Shown in pieces: positions 45,120 to 55,681 of a DNA stretch of 64,000 nucleotides (the first letter of the stretch is position 1; each line of letters opens with the position of its first letter). This DNA comes from Franconibacter pulveris DSM 19144. Lineage in GTDB: Bacteria > Pseudomonadota > Gammaproteobacteria > Enterobacterales > Enterobacteriaceae. The position numbers were made by a program, and so were the translations under genes. The DNA lies in the NCBI GenBank assembly GCA_000621185.1, contig KK211221.1:248001-312000 (forward strand), read 5' to 3'. The notes beneath the pieces are model-generated. The model worked only from the letters and a program-made list of their open reading frames with translations, was not told where the DNA came from and searched no databases.

Positions 45120-45558
45120 CTCCTTACAAGCTGGTTAAAAAAGCATTTTATAGAGACCGCTATTTTAATGTTGAAGATCATAAAAGTAAGCGAATCTATG
45201 CTTTTTTATTACAGTTGGCTTGCAAAGCGAACAGCAGTAAATTCATGACACAGGTTTTTCTCAGAGAGATTAATAATGGTTAACGTAAAGAGATCCTTTA
45301 ATTACCTGTACCAACATAGCTAATCATCCCGGCAGGAATAATACAGAAATAATTAGCGGATTGGTTTACGTTTTTTTAATACGACAGTGTTGCGAAAAGC
45401 AACGGTAATAAACAAAAGGCCAGATCTTCTCCTCGTTTTCTCCTCTGATGCTGAACCACGGCGGCGGCCTGCGTTAGCAAGAATTCCGTCACATATAGCT
45501 GTAGCGTTTGCGCATGATGTATACTCCGCGTTTTCCCGAGCAATGTATTGTATAAAAA
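45120..45558. other. Promoter region upstream of rimO
   Basis: An AT-rich non-coding stretch. A frame at 45387-45614 runs into rimO in another phase and I regard it as accidental. The only element I can place is the probable rimO -10 box at 45520. The change back to GC-rich sequence occurs near 45440, the likely right border of the accessory patch. Confidence 0.5.
45520..45525 (+). promoter_or_regulatory. Probable -10 element of rimO
   Basis: TATACT at 45520-45525 would give a start about 27 bases before the rimO ATG. No good -35 is visible 17 bases upstream. Confidence 0.4.
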
Positions 45559-46866
45559 ATGTCCAAGATTGGTTTCATCTCGTTAGGCTGCCCGAAAAAC
45601 CTGGTGGATTCTGAGCGCATCCTGACCGAACTGCGTACCGAAGGCTACGATGTCGTGCCGAGCTATGACGATGCCGACATGGTTATCGTTAACACCTGCG
45701 GTTTTATCGACAGCGCCGTTCAGGAGTCGCTGGAAGTGATCGGCGAAGCGTTAAACGAAAACGGCAAGGTGATTGTGACTGGCTGCCTCGGCGCGAAGGA
45801 AGATCAGATCCGTGAAGTGCATCCGAAAGTGCTGGAAATCACCGGACCGCACAGCTATGAGCAGGTGCTCAAGCACGTTCACCACTATGTGCCGAAGCCT
45901 AAGCACAATCCTTTCTTAAGCCTGGTGCCGGAACAGGGCGTGAAGCTGACGCCGCGCCACTATGCTTATCTGAAAATTTCTGAAGGCTGCAACCACCGCT
46001 GCACCTTCTGCATCATCCCGTCCATGCGCGGCGACCTCGACAGCCGCCCGATTGGCGATGTGCTGGCGGAAGCGAAGCGCCTTGTGGAAGCAGGCGTGAA
46101 AGAGCTGCTGGTAATCTCGCAGGATACCTCCGCTTACGGCGTGGATGTAAAACACCGCACCGGCTTCTGGAACGGCGAGCCGGTGAAAACCAGCATGGTC
46201 AGCCTGTGCGAGCAACTGGCGAATCTCGGCGTCTGGGTGCGCCTGCATTATGTTTACCCTTACCCGCATGTGGATGAGGTGATCCCGCTGATGGCGGAAG
46301 GCAAAATCCTCCCCTATCTCGATATTCCGCTGCAGCACGCCAGCCCGCGTATTCTGAAACTGATGAAGCGCCCGGGTTCGGTAGACCGCCAGCTTGCGCG
46401 CATTAAACAGTGGCGTGAAATCTGCCCTGAGCTGACGCTGCGTTCCACCTTTATCGTGGGCTTCCCGGGTGAAACCGAAGAAGATTTCCAGATGCTGCTC
46501 GATTTCCTGAAAGAAGCGCGTCTCGACCGCGTCGGCTGCTTTAAATACAGCCCGGTCGAGGGCGCCACCGCCAACGATCTGCCGGATCAGGTGCCGGAGG
46601 AGGTGAAAGAAGAGCGCTGGAACCGCTTTATGGCACTGCAGCAGCAGATCTCCGCCGAGCGTCTGCAGGAGAAAGTGGGCCGCGAGATCCTGGTTATCAT
46701 CGATGAAGTGGACGACGAAGGCGCCATTGGCCGCAGCATGGCGGACGCGCCGGAAATCGACGGCGCGGTCTACCTTAACGGCGAAACCAACGTGAAGCCG
46801 GGCGACGTGGTTCGCGTGAAGGTGGAAAACGCCGACGAATATGACCTGTGGGGCAGCCGCGTTTAA
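45559..46866 (+). CDS. rimO: Ribosomal protein S12 methylthiotransferase RimO
   Basis: A 435-residue radical-SAM enzyme that adds a methylthio group to Asp88 of ribosomal protein S12. The N-terminal UPF0004 domain binds one 4Fe-4S cluster through Cys in [16 protein letters not shown] and VTGCLGAK. The radical-SAM motif CxxxCxxC is [15 protein letters not shown]. The C-terminal TRAM domain starts near residue 370. It lacks about six residues at the N-terminus compared with E. coli. No strong ribosome binding site is seen before the ATG. Confidence 0.97.
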   Translation: MSKIGFISLGCPKNLVDSERILTELRTEGYDVVPSYDDADMVIVNTCGFIDSAVQESLEVIGEALNENGKVIVTGCLGAKEDQIREVHPKVLEITGPHSYEQVLKHVHHYVPKPKHNPFLSLVPEQGVKLTPRHYAYLKISEGCNHRCTFCIIPSMRGDLDSRPIGDVLAEAKRLVEAGVKELLVISQDTSAYGVDVKHRTGFWNGEPVKTSMVSLCEQLANLGVWVRLHYVYPYPHVDEVIPLMAEGKILPYLDIPLQHASPRILKLMKRPGSVDRQLARIKQWREICPELTLRSTFIVGFPGETEEDFQMLLDFLKEARLDRVGCFKYSPVEGATANDLPDQVPEEVKEERWNRFMALQQQISAERLQEKVGREILVIIDEVDDEGAIGRSMADAPEIDGAVYLNGETNVKPGDVVRVKVENADEYDLWGSRV

Positions 46867-46880
46867 GGCTTGCCGCTGAA

Positions 46881-46909
46881 AAAAAGGCTGCCATCCGGCA
46901 GCCTTTTTT
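46881..46909. terminator. Bidirectional terminator between rimO and gsiD
   Basis: GGCTGCC / GGCAGCC with loop ATCC, flanked by a run of A on the left and seven T on the right; serves both convergent genes. Confidence 0.92.
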
Positions 46910-46910
46910 A

Positions 46911-47822
46911 TTAGCCCTTAAGTCTGGGATCGAGCGCGTCGCGAAGGCCGTCGCCCAGCAGGTTAAACGCCAGCACCGTCAGGAAAATAGCGAGGCTTGG
47001 GAAAATAGCCACATGCGGCGCTATCACCATATCCGCGCGCGCCTCGTTCAGCATCGCGCCCCACTCCGGCGTTGGCGGCTGTGCCCCAAGGCCGAGGAAC
47101 GAGAGGCTTGCCGCCGAGATAATTGAGGTGCCGATGCGCATGGTGAAATAGACCACAATGGACGACACCGTGCCCGGCAGAATATGGCGAAACAGAATAG
47201 TCGCGTCGGAAGCGCCGATGCTGCGCGCCGACTCGATAAACGTCTGGTGCTTCAGCACCAGCGTGTTGCCGCGCACCAGGCGCGCAAAAGCCGGGATGCT
47301 GAAAATCGCCACCGCGATAATGACGTTCGCCATACCGCTGCCCATCACCGCCACCACCGCAATGGCGAGCAAAATGCCCGGAAACGCGAACAGCACGTCG
47401 CAGATGCGCATAATAATGCGGTCCCACCAGCCTTCGTAATAGCCCGCCAACAGCCCGAGCACCGTACCGATAAGCGCGCCGATAAGCACTGCGAACACCC
47501 CGGCCGCGAGCGAAATCTGCGCGCCGACCAGCACGCGGCTGAAAATATCGCGCCCGAGCGAATCGACGCCGAACCAGTGCAGCATTGACGGCCCTTCGTT
47601 GAGCCTGTCGTAGTCAAAATAGTTTTCCGCATCGAACGGCGCTATCCAGGGCGCGACTATCGCAAGGACAATAAGCAGCAACACAAACGCGCCGGCGATA
47701 AGCGCCACCGGCTGGCGTTTAAATCGTCGCCAGAATTCATGCCAGGGCGTGCGCACCTGCTGCGGGCGTATTGTCGGCATGGCGTTGAGAATGGCCTGTC
47801 GGCGCCAGTTGAAAAGTCGCAT
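46911..47822 (-). CDS. gsiD: Glutathione ABC transporter permease GsiD
   Basis: A 303-residue DppC-type permease. The N-terminal OppC_N part ([20 protein letters not shown]) precedes a periplasmic loop with [20 protein letters not shown], and the coupling loop is [20 protein letters not shown] near residue 205. It forms the glutathione channel with GsiC. Starts two bases after the gsiC stop. Confidence 0.97.
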   Translation of the reverse strand: MRLFNWRRQAILNAMPTIRPQQVRTPWHEFWRRFKRQPVALIAGAFVLLLIVLAIVAPWIAPFDAENYFDYDRLNEGPSMLHWFGVDSLGRDIFSRVLVGAQISLAAGVFAVLIGALIGTVLGLLAGYYEGWWDRIIMRICDVLFAFPGILLAIAVVAVMGSGMANVIIAVAIFSIPAFARLVRGNTLVLKHQTFIESARSIGASDATILFRHILPGTVSSIVVYFTMRIGTSIISAASLSFLGLGAQPPTPEWGAMLNEARADMVIAPHVAIFPSLAIFLTVLAFNLLGDGLRDALDPRLKG

Positions 47823-47824
47823 CC

Positions 47825-48745
47825 TTACTTGTACCTGATAGCCGGGTTAATGGCGGCGTAGAGCACATCCACCACTAAGTTGATAAGAATGAATTCCAGC
47901 GAGAAGAGCAAAACTTCCGCCTGAATCACGGGGTAATCGCGCATCTCGACGGAGTCCACCAGCAGACGACCAAGCCCCGGCCAGTTGAACACCTTCTCCA
48001 CCACAATCGAGCCGCCCAGCAGAAAACCAAACTGCAGCCCCATCATGGTGATAACTGGGATCATGGCGTTGCGCAGGCCGTGTTTCAGAATTACCCATTT
48101 CTCGCTCACCCCTTTGGCGCGCGCGGTGCGCATATAATCCTCGCCCAGCACATCCACGAACGAGGCGCGGGTGAAGCGCGCCATCACCGCCGCGACCGCC
48201 GCGCCAAGGGTAATGGAGGGCAGAATGTAGTGGCGCCAGCTGTCGGCGCCGACAGTCGGCAGCCAGCCCAGCTCCACGGAAAATACCTGCATCAGCAACA
48301 TGCCGAGCGCGAAGGCAGGGAAAGAGATGCCGGAGACGGCGAGCGTCATGCTGATTCTGTCCGGCCAGCGGTTACGCCAGACGGCGGCGATAATGCCGGC
48401 GAACAGTCCGAACAGCACCGCCCAGACCATACTGGCGACGGTGAGCCAGAGCGTCGGCATAAAGCGGCTGGCTATCTCCTCCGATACCGGACGGCGTGAC
48501 ACCAGCGAGTTGCCAAAATCTCCCTGCGCAACGTGGCTAATGTAGTGCCAGAACTGCTGCCACAGCGGCTGATCCAGCCCCAGTTGCGCGCGCACCAGCG
48601 CGATAACCTCAGCATCGGCTTCCGGCCCGGCGATTAAGCGCGCCGGGTCGCCTGGCAGCATATGGACAAATAAAAACACCAGCACCGCCACGATAAGCAG
48701 CGTCGGGATAAGCCCCAGCAGGCGTTTTACGATGTAGTTAAACAT
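47825..48745 (-). CDS. gsiC: Glutathione ABC transporter permease GsiC
   Basis: A 306-residue DppB-type permease. It starts [20 protein letters not shown], typical of the family; [15 protein letters not shown] and the coupling loop [20 protein letters not shown] near residue 203 are conserved. It is preceded by an unusually long 257-base gap with hairpins after gsiB. Confidence 0.97.
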   Translation of the reverse strand: MFNYIVKRLLGLIPTLLIVAVLVFLFVHMLPGDPARLIAGPEADAEVIALVRAQLGLDQPLWQQFWHYISHVAQGDFGNSLVSRRPVSEEIASRFMPTLWLTVASMVWAVLFGLFAGIIAAVWRNRWPDRISMTLAVSGISFPAFALGMLLMQVFSVELGWLPTVGADSWRHYILPSITLGAAVAAVMARFTRASFVDVLGEDYMRTARAKGVSEKWVILKHGLRNAMIPVITMMGLQFGFLLGGSIVVEKVFNWPGLGRLLVDSVEMRDYPVIQAEVLLFSLEFILINLVVDVLYAAINPAIRYK

Positions 48746-49002
48746 GCGCAGCCCTGTCTCTGTCCTTCATAGTGTCTCCTGAAACTAAGTTTACCCGTAA
48801 CATAGATAAATACGTATTTATAACGGTCCGCCGCAGCGGGTGACGCTTCGCTTACCGGGCTTATAAGGCGGTGCGGATAAGCGGTATTGCCCCTGTGATG
48901 CCCCGTTGCCCCTCCCTGCCAGGGAGAGAGGGGAAAAAAGCGTCGCATACCCGCTCGCCGACTGGTCCCCTCTCCCTGTTGGGGAAAGGGATACGCGCTC
49001 TC
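48746..49002 (-). repeat. Intercistronic hairpin region between gsiB and gsiC
   Basis: Within this 257-base gap of the gsi operon are two GC-rich palindromes of the CCCTCTCCCT / AGGGAGAGGG type: CTCCCTG-CAGGGAG near 48912-48927 and CCCTCTCCCTG ... GGGGAAAGGG near 48967-48990. A degenerate REP-like palindrome (GCGGGTGACGCTTCGCTTAC) lies near 48836. Such arrays after a binding-protein gene usually stabilise its mRNA. Confidence 0.55.
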
Positions 49003-50541
49003 TTATTTCAGATCCGCATTCTCGAAGCTAAACCCGGTATCCGGCATGACGTAGAAGTCGGTCAGAGATTTACTGTGGGCGGAAACCAGTTTCTCTACCA
49101 CCAACGGCACCCAGGGCGACTCTTGCCAGATAATCTGCTGGGCATCTTTGTAGAGCTTCGCTTTCTGAGCGTTATCGGTGGTTTTCAGCGCGTCAGCGAG
49201 GTCGCTGTCCACCTGCTTGTTGCTGTAGAAGGCGGTGTTAAACAGCGTCGGCGGCCAGTTCTGGCTTGCGAAAAGCGGAGAAAGCGCCCAGTCCGCTTCG
49301 CCCGTTGACGCGGTCCAGCCGGTGTAGAACATCCGCACCCCGCTCTCTTTCTGGCCTTTGCCTTCCACTTCCGCCGCGCGCTGCCCGGCGTCCATCGCCG
49401 TGACTTTCGCCTTGATGCCCACCTGCGCCAACTGCTGCTGTGTAAACTGCAGCACTTTCTGCGCGGTGCTGTGGTTGTGAGACGACCAGAGCGTGGTGCT
49501 AAAGCCGTTCGGGAAACCCGCTTCCTTCAACAACTGACGCGCTTTAGCCGGGTCATACGGCCAGGGTTGAAATTCCGCGGCGTAAGCGATGGAAGGCGGC
49601 ACCACACCCGTGGCGGGGGTGGCGTAACCGGCGAACGCCACTTTCACCAGCGCCTGGCGGTTAATGGCGTAGTTAATCGCTTCGCGCACTTTCGGGTTGT
49701 CGAACGGCTTTTGCGTCACATTCATGCTGATATAGCGCTGCATGATGGAAGGCGAAGCGACCAGTTCGAGCTTGTCGTTTTTCTCCAGCACCTTCGCCTG
49801 CTCATAAGGGATCGGGAAGGCGAACTGCGCCTCGCCGGTTTGCAGCATCGCCGCGCGGGTGTTGTTGTCCACCACCGGCCGCCAGGTGATGGAGTCGAGT
49901 TTCGGCAGCCCCTGCTGCCAGTAGCCGGCGAATTTCTTCACCTTCACGAAATCCGTCTGGTTCCAGGTCACCAGCTCATACGGGCCGGTTCCTACCGGGT
50001 GAAAACCAATCTCCTTGCCATATTTTTGCAGTGCGGCGGGCGAGATCATCGCCGTGGCCGGATGCGCCAGAATGTTGATAAAGGCGGAGAACGGCTGTTT
50101 TAAGGTGATTTTTACGGTACTCGGGTCCAGCGCCTCGGTGCTGGCGATGTTTTTATAAAGGTTGTAGCGCTTAAGGTGGTTATCCGGGTTGCTGGCGCGG
50201 TCGAGATTCGCCTTCACCGCCGCAGCATCAAACGCGCTGCCGTCCTGGAACTTCACGCCGGAACGCAGCTTGATGGTATAAACGAGGCCATCGTCAGAGA
50301 CGGTATAACTTTCCGCCAGCACGTTCTGCAGCTTCATGTCCTTATCAAGACCAAATAACCCCTGGTAGAACGACTTTGCCACCGCCTGCGACAGCGTATC
50401 GTTCGCGTCGTACGGGTCGAGCGTTGTGAAGTTCGAAGCGACCGCCACCACCACATCTTTAGCGGCGAAGGCGGGCGCGGCGGCCAGCGCAGAAGCGACG
50501 CCCACGGCGGCGAGCCATTTACGCGTTGTGTGTTGAGTCAT
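49003..50541 (-). CDS. gsiB: Periplasmic glutathione-binding protein GsiB
   Basis: A 512-residue SBP_bac_5 family binding protein. Signal peptide [20 protein letters not shown] up to ALA-x-A (FAA). The mature part begins [20 protein letters not shown], as in E. coli GsiB, and includes [20 protein letters not shown]. It captures glutathione for GsiACD. Full length. Confidence 0.96.
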   Translation of the reverse strand: MTQHTTRKWLAAVGVASALAAAPAFAAKDVVVAVASNFTTLDPYDANDTLSQAVAKSFYQGLFGLDKDMKLQNVLAESYTVSDDGLVYTIKLRSGVKFQDGSAFDAAAVKANLDRASNPDNHLKRYNLYKNIASTEALDPSTVKITLKQPFSAFINILAHPATAMISPAALQKYGKEIGFHPVGTGPYELVTWNQTDFVKVKKFAGYWQQGLPKLDSITWRPVVDNNTRAAMLQTGEAQFAFPIPYEQAKVLEKNDKLELVASPSIMQRYISMNVTQKPFDNPKVREAINYAINRQALVKVAFAGYATPATGVVPPSIAYAAEFQPWPYDPAKARQLLKEAGFPNGFSTTLWSSHNHSTAQKVLQFTQQQLAQVGIKAKVTAMDAGQRAAEVEGKGQKESGVRMFYTGWTASTGEADWALSPLFASQNWPPTLFNTAFYSNKQVDSDLADALKTTDNAQKAKLYKDAQQIIWQESPWVPLVVEKLVSAHSKSLTDFYVMPDTGFSFENADLK

Positions 50542-50576
50542 ATTGTTATTCTCCTTATTGTCCCTGCCTTGATGAA

Positions 50577-52451
50577 TTAATAGTGGTGCGAAGCGCCGCC
50601 AATCGCGTGACGCGCCACAAAATGGCCCGGCCCTACCGCCACCAGCGGCGCGACGAACGGCTCGTCGCCGCGCTTGCGGGTGGCGCTTGGGATCTCATCG
50701 GACAGCAGCACCGGCTGGCGGCGCGGATGATCCGGGTCGGCGACGGGCACCGCCGCCATCAACTTGCGGGTGTAGGGGTGCTGTGGGTTTTCGAACACCG
50801 CCCGACGCGGCCCTATCTCCACAATTTGCCCGAGGTACATCACCGCTACCCGATGGCTGATGCGCTCAACGACAGCCATATCGTGCGAAATAAATAAAAA
50901 GGCGATGCCGAATTCCCGCTGTAAGTCGAGCAGCAGATTGATAATCTGCGCGCGGATAGAGACATCGAGCGCGGAAACGGACTCGTCGGCGATCACCACT
51001 TTCGGGTTCAGCGCCAGCGCCCGGGCGATACAAATACGCTGCCGCTGACCGCCGGAAAACTCGTGCGGATAGCGCCAGGCGTGCTCGGGCTTCAGGCCAA
51101 CGCGCTCCAGCAGCCAGGCCACGCGCTGCTGCGCCGCCTCGTTGCCCATCATCTTGTGCACCAGCAGCGGCTCCATAATGGAATAGCCCACAGTCAGGCG
51201 CGGGTCGAGCGAAGCGTAAGGATCCTGAAAGATAATCTGGATATCGCGACGCACCGGCTGCAGGGCGCTCTGGGGCAGCGTATCGATACGCTTGCCGGCA
51301 AAAGTGACGCTGCCGCCCTGGGTTTCCACCAGCCGCAGCAGCGCGCGCCCGGTTGTGGATTTACCGCAGCCCGACTCCCCCACCAGGGAGAGCGTTTCGC
51401 CCGGCCAGAGATCAAAGCTGACTTTTTCCACCGCATGCACTTCGCTTTTCACGCGGTTGAGAATGCCGCTGCGCACCGGGAAGCGGGCCACCAGCTCCCG
51501 CACCTGCAGAATGGGGCCGCTGTCGGGCAATACCGTATCCTGCGCGCTTTCAGGCAGCGCAATGCCTGCGCGCTCGCGAAAATCCTGTGGGAATTTTTGC
51601 GGCAGGTCGGTGCCATTCATGGCGCCAAGGCGCGGCACCGCCGCCAGCAGCTTTTTGGTATAGGGGTGCTGGGGGGCGCTGAAAATCTCCCGTACGCTGC
51701 CGGTTTCCACCGCTTCGCCCTGATACATAACCAGCACGCGGTCGGCCATATTCGCCACCACGCCCATATCGTGGGTGATAAAAATCACCCCCATCGCCAT
51801 CTCTTCCTGCAAGACCCGAATAAGCTGGAGGATTTGCGCCTGGATAGTGACATCCAGCGCCGTGGTCGGCTCATCGGCTATCAGCACCGCCGGGCGGCAG
51901 GAGAGCGCCATGGCTATCATGACCCGCTGGCGCATGCCGCCTGAAAGCTGATGCGGGTAGCGCTCAAGAATGCTTTCCGCTTCGGGAATGCGCACCAGCT
52001 CCAGCATGCGTTTCGCCTCCCGCAGCGCTTTCTCGCGGCTGAATCCCTGATGCAGGCGGATAGACTCGGCTATTTGCTCGCCCACCGGAAAAACCGGGTT
52101 TAACGAGGTCATCGGCTCCTGAAAAATCATCGCCATGTCAGCGCCGCGCACCGAGCGCATTTGCGACTGGCTCATTTCGCGCAGATCGATAACCTGTTTA
52201 TTACGACGGCGCAGCAGTAATCGCTCGCTCTGCGTCTCTCCGCCTGCCTGTTCGATAAGGCGCATCAGCGAAAGCGCGGTAACCGATTTGCCGGAGCCGG
52301 ATTCGCCAACGATGGCGAGCGTTTCGCCGCGCCGCAGGTCGAAAGAGAGCTGGCGCACCGCGTCGGTAACCTGCTCCTGCTGGCGAAAACGTACCGTTAA
52401 ACCGGTAACCGAGAGCACCTGATCTTCAGGCAATGCGTGACTGTATGGCAC
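50577..52451 (-). CDS. gsiA: Glutathione ABC transporter ATP-binding protein GsiA
   Basis: A 624-residue fused double ABC ATPase. Each half has a full set: Walker [15 protein letters not shown] and [14 protein letters not shown], signatures [15 protein letters not shown] and [15 protein letters not shown], Walker [13 protein letters not shown] and [12 protein letters not shown] (note Ser for Pro after the second catalytic Glu). oligo_HPY-type C-terminal extensions follow each half. It starts with GTG at 52451 behind GGAG. It lies 9 bases after iaaA and begins the gsiABCD set. Confidence 0.96.
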   Translation of the reverse strand: MPYSHALPEDQVLSVTGLTVRFRQQEQVTDAVRQLSFDLRRGETLAIVGESGSGKSVTALSLMRLIEQAGGETQSERLLLRRRNKQVIDLREMSQSQMRSVRGADMAMIFQEPMTSLNPVFPVGEQIAESIRLHQGFSREKALREAKRMLELVRIPEAESILERYPHQLSGGMRQRVMIAMALSCRPAVLIADEPTTALDVTIQAQILQLIRVLQEEMAMGVIFITHDMGVVANMADRVLVMYQGEAVETGSVREIFSAPQHPYTKKLLAAVPRLGAMNGTDLPQKFPQDFRERAGIALPESAQDTVLPDSGPILQVRELVARFPVRSGILNRVKSEVHAVEKVSFDLWPGETLSLVGESGCGKSTTGRALLRLVETQGGSVTFAGKRIDTLPQSALQPVRRDIQIIFQDPYASLDPRLTVGYSIMEPLLVHKMMGNEAAQQRVAWLLERVGLKPEHAWRYPHEFSGGQRQRICIARALALNPKVVIADESVSALDVSIRAQIINLLLDLQREFGIAFLFISHDMAVVERISHRVAVMYLGQIVEIGPRRAVFENPQHPYTRKLMAAVPVADPDHPRRQPVLLSDEIPSATRKRGDEPFVAPLVAVGPGHFVARHAIGGASHHY

Positions 52452-52460
52452 CGGAACTCC

Positions 52461-53402
52461 TTATTCGCGATAGATCCCAACGCAGGGCGCATCGCCCACA
52501 TAACCAAAACCGCGATACATCCCTTCGCTATTGAAGGGCATCGCCACGTTGCCTTCCCGGTCGATAGCAATAATGCCGCCGCTGCCGCCAAGGGCGGGCA
52601 GCTTCTCCATCACCACCCGCTCGCTCGCCTGTTGCAGGCTCAGCCCGGCGTACTCCATTAGGGCGGCAATATCGTAAGCCGCAAGCGTTCGGATGAAGGT
52701 TTCACCCGTACCGGTGGCGGAAACCGCAACGCTGGCGTTATTGGCGTAACAGCCCGCGCCAGGCAGCGGAGAGTCGCCTACCCGGCCTGGCAGTTTATTC
52801 GTCATGCCGCCAGTGGAGGTGGCCGCCGCCAGATTGCCATGCTCATCGAGCGCCACGGCGCCGACGGTGCCGAACTTCTGCTCTTCATCCAGCGGACCGC
52901 CATCGTGATCGAGCAGCGTCTGGTCCTGCGCTTTGGCGCGCTCAAGCTGCTCCCGACGTTCAGGGGTGGAGAAAATCGAAGGCGAGACGGGCGTAACGCC
53001 ATGGTCAAAGGCAAACTGCTCCGCGCCCTCGCCAATCAGCAAAACGTGAGGGCTTTGCTCCATCACCAGGCGAGCAGCCAGCACCGGATTACGCAGGCGG
53101 CTTACGCCCGCCACCGCGCCCGCTTTCAGGGTATGACCGTCCATGACGCAGGCGTCCAGCTCATGCGTCCCTGCGCGGGTAAAGACCGCGCCGATACCCG
53201 CGTTAAACAGCGGGCACTCTTCGAGCAGCCGCACCGCTTCGGTCACCGCATCCAGCGCACTGCCGCCTTGCGCCAGTATCGCCTGCCCCGCCTCGATGAC
53301 GCCTGAGAGCGCCTCAATATACCGTTGCTCTTGCCCGGGGCTCATTTGCGCCCGGGCAAGGGCCCCTGCCCCGCCATGTATGGCGATTACCGCTTTAGCC
53401 AT
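52461..53402 (-). CDS. iaaA: Isoaspartyl peptidase / L-asparaginase IaaA
   Basis: A 313-residue N-terminal-nucleophile hydrolase. The precursor cleaves itself before the Thr of FGTVGAVALDEHGN (about residue 179) to give alpha and beta subunits, as in the E. coli enzyme. IAIHGGAGAL begins the protein and GGMTNKLPGRVGDSP and ASVAVSATGTGE line the pocket. It removes isoaspartyl residues from peptides and has asparaginase activity. It ends about eight residues earlier than E. coli IaaA (GIYRE). The ATG at 53402 gives the conserved start. First gene of the iaaA-gsiABCD operon; divergent from moeA. Confidence 0.96.
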   Translation of the reverse strand: MAKAVIAIHGGAGALARAQMSPGQEQRYIEALSGVIEAGQAILAQGGSALDAVTEAVRLLEECPLFNAGIGAVFTRAGTHELDACVMDGHTLKAGAVAGVSRLRNPVLAARLVMEQSPHVLLIGEGAEQFAFDHGVTPVSPSIFSTPERREQLERAKAQDQTLLDHDGGPLDEEQKFGTVGAVALDEHGNLAAATSTGGMTNKLPGRVGDSPLPGAGCYANNASVAVSATGTGETFIRTLAAYDIAALMEYAGLSLQQASERVVMEKLPALGGSGGIIAIDREGNVAMPFNSEGMYRGFGYVGDAPCVGIYRE

Positions 53403-53606
53403 TGATCCATCGCTCTGATTTTGTGACACGGCCGTACTTTTTTTATAAATATCATTATCGTTGCCGCGACTTAATATGAAATTTGAATATAGAAAGAGGC
53501 CAATGTGATGTAAAGCCCGCGCGCGGCTCACAACGCGACACCTGCCTATCTCTTACCCTTTCTGCCATAATGGGCGCTTTCCTTTTTCCCGCGCAGGAGT
53601 AATAAG

Positions 53607-54836
53607 ATGGAACCTACCGCCGGACTGATGGCGCTCGACGTCGCCCTTGAAAAGATGCTGTCGCGTCTTTCCCCTCTTACCGAATCCGAAACGTTGCCGC
53701 TGCTGCACTGCTTCGGCCGCGTGCTGGCGCGCGATATTACTTCGCCCCTCGACGTGCCGGGGTTTGATAACTCCGCCATGGACGGCTACGCCGTGCGCTT
53801 AGCCGATCTTGCGCTGGAAAAACCGCTGCCCGTGGCGGGCAAGGCGTTCGCCGGCCAGCCGTTTCGCGGCGAATGGCCCGCGGGCAGCGTTATCCGCATC
53901 ATGACCGGCGCGCCTGTGCCTGCGGGATGCGAGGCGGTAGTGATGCAGGAAGACGCCGAGGTTACAGAGGCGGGCGTGCGCTTCAGCGAAGCGGTTCGCG
54001 CCGGACAGAATATCCGTCTGCGCGGGGAAGACATCGCGAAAAATGCGGTGGTGTTAAAAGCGGGCCAGAAAATGAGCGTAGCGCAGGTGCCCATTCTCGC
54101 CTCGCTGGGTATCGCCGCCGTAGAGGTCGTGCGAAAAATTCGCGTGGCGGTCTTCTCCACCGGCGACGAGCTGCGTCTGCCGGGTGAACCGCTGGGTGAA
54201 GGAGAGATTTACGATACCAACCGCCTGGCGGTGCATCTGATGCTCGAACAGCTCGGCTGCGAGGTGATTAACCTTGGCATTATCCGCGACGACCCGGCGG
54301 CGCTTCGCGAAGCGTTTATCGAGGCGGACCGTCAGGCGGATGTGGTGATAAGTTCCGGCGGCGTTTCGGTGGGCGAAGCGGATTACACCAAAACCCTGCT
54401 GGAGGAACTGGGCGAAATCGGCTTCTGGAAGCTTGCCATCAAACCGGGCAAGCCCTTCGCCTTTGGCCGTCTGCCGCACAGCTGGTTCTGCGGCCTGCCG
54501 GGCAATCCGGTTTCCGCCGCCCTCACCTTTTATCAGCTGGTGCAGCCGCTGCTGCTGACGCTGTCCGGCGCTGAGCCGGTTGCGCCGCGTCGTCTGAAGG
54601 TGCGCGCAGGCGGTCGCTTTAAAAAATCGCCAGGCCGCCTCGACTTTCAGCGCGGTGTGCTGCGCACCGGCAAGGACGGCCAGCCGGAAGTGGTGACCAC
54701 CGGCCATCAGGGCTCGCACATTTTTAGCTCTTTCAGCCAGGGCAACTGTTTTGTGGTGCTGGAGCGCGAGCGCGGCAACGTCGAGCCCGGCGAGTGGGTG
54801 GATGTCGAGCTCTTCAATCACCTGTTCGGAGGCTAA
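53607..54836 (+). CDS. moeA: Molybdopterin molybdenumtransferase MoeA
   Basis: A 409-residue cytoplasmic enzyme that inserts molybdate into adenylylated molybdopterin. [12 protein letters not shown] is the conserved domain-2 hinge, [23 protein letters not shown] and [14 protein letters not shown] line the MPT-binding active site, and [11 protein letters not shown] followed by GLPGNPVSA closes domain 3. AGGAG lies 8 bases before the ATG. moeB begins two bases after its stop. Confidence 0.97.
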   Translation: MEPTAGLMALDVALEKMLSRLSPLTESETLPLLHCFGRVLARDITSPLDVPGFDNSAMDGYAVRLADLALEKPLPVAGKAFAGQPFRGEWPAGSVIRIMTGAPVPAGCEAVVMQEDAEVTEAGVRFSEAVRAGQNIRLRGEDIAKNAVVLKAGQKMSVAQVPILASLGIAAVEVVRKIRVAVFSTGDELRLPGEPLGEGEIYDTNRLAVHLMLEQLGCEVINLGIIRDDPAALREAFIEADRQADVVISSGGVSVGEADYTKTLLEELGEIGFWKLAIKPGKPFAFGRLPHSWFCGLPGNPVSAALTFYQLVQPLLLTLSGAEPVAPRRLKVRAGGRFKKSPGRLDFQRGVLRTGKDGQPEVVTTGHQGSHIFSSFSQGNCFVVLERERGNVEPGEWVDVELFNHLFGG

Positions 54837-54838
54837 CC

Positions 54839-55591
54839 GTGGAAGCGCTGACCGACGCTGAAATGCTGCGCTATAACCGGCAGATTATCCTGCGCGGCTT
54901 CGACTTTGACGGCCAGGAGCGGCTGAAGGCGGCGCGGGTGCTGGTGGTGGGGCTGGGCGGGCTCGGCTGCGCCGCCGCGCCTTACCTTGCCGCGGCGGGC
55001 GTGGGCCATCTCACGCTGCTGGATTTCGACACCGTGGCGCTCTCCAATTTGCAGCGCCAGATTTTGCACCGCGACGCCGCTGTCGGTACGCCGAAAGTGG
55101 ATTCTGCCCGCGCCATGCTGGAAGCTATCAATCCGCACGTCGCCATTGAAACGGTTAACGCCATGCTGGATGACGCGGCGCTCGGCGAGCTTATCGCCCG
55201 CCACGATTTGGTGCTCGACTGCACCGACAACGTGGCGGTGCGCAATCAGCTAAACCAGGGTTGCTTTACCCATAAGGTGCCGCTGGTTTCGGGCGCAGCT
55301 ATCCGCATGGAGGGGCAGATAAGCGTGTTCACTTATCAGCCTGATGAGCCCTGCTATCGCTGCCTGAGCCGCCTGTTTGGCGAAAACGCCCTGACCTGCG
55401 TGGAAGCGGGCGTCATGGCGCCGCTGGTGGGGATTATCGGCTCGTTGCAGGCGATGGAAGCCATTAAAGTACTGGCGCAGTACGGCGAGCCGTGCCGGGG
55501 AAAAATGGTGATGTACGATGCCCTGCGCTGCCAGTTCCGGGAGATGAAGCTGCCCCGCAACCCCGCCTGCGAGGTGTGCGGCGGGCAGTAA
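54839..55591 (+). CDS. moeB: Molybdopterin-synthase adenylyltransferase MoeB
   Basis: A 250-residue E1-like enzyme that adenylates the C-terminus of MoaD. VLVVGLGGLGCAAAPYLAAA is the ATP-binding loop, LSNLQRQIL and VLDCTDNVAVRNQL are catalytic segments, and the zinc is held by two Cys pairs (CYRC near 172 and CEVC near 245). The start is GTG at 54839, behind GGAGGCTAACC within the end of moeA, which gives the normal N-terminus VEALTDAEMLRYNRQIILRG. Confidence 0.96.
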   Translation: MEALTDAEMLRYNRQIILRGFDFDGQERLKAARVLVVGLGGLGCAAAPYLAAAGVGHLTLLDFDTVALSNLQRQILHRDAAVGTPKVDSARAMLEAINPHVAIETVNAMLDDAALGELIARHDLVLDCTDNVAVRNQLNQGCFTHKVPLVSGAAIRMEGQISVFTYQPDEPCYRCLSRLFGENALTCVEAGVMAPLVGIIGSLQAMEAIKVLAQYGEPCRGKMVMYDALRCQFREMKLPRNPACEVCGGQ

Positions 55592-55615
55592 AAGAGTATC
55601 AGGTATGCTTATTGC

Positions 55616-55648
55616 GCGCCTGGCCGAAGCGCTTATCCGGCCAGGCGC
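55616..55648. repeat. REP-like palindrome after moeB
   Basis: GCGCCTGGCC and GGCCAGGCGC form a perfect 10-bp stem (11 with the next G-C pair) around a loop containing AAGCGCTTATCC, close to the classical REP layout. It precedes the moeB terminator. Confidence 0.6.
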
Positions 55649-55650
55649 GA

Positions 55651-55677
55651 AAACCGCCCCCGTGGCGGTTTTTTTAT
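55651..55677. terminator. Bidirectional terminator between moeB and the LacI-type gene
   Basis: AAACCGCC / GGCGGTTT with loop CCCGT and seven T. It stands five bases from the stop of the convergent regulator gene. Confidence 0.9.
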
Positions 55678-55681
55678 GGGC

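Noticed and set aside
45387-45614. A 75-codon frame running into rimO
   Set aside because: It overlaps the rimO start in another phase and has no ribosome binding site or recognisable product.
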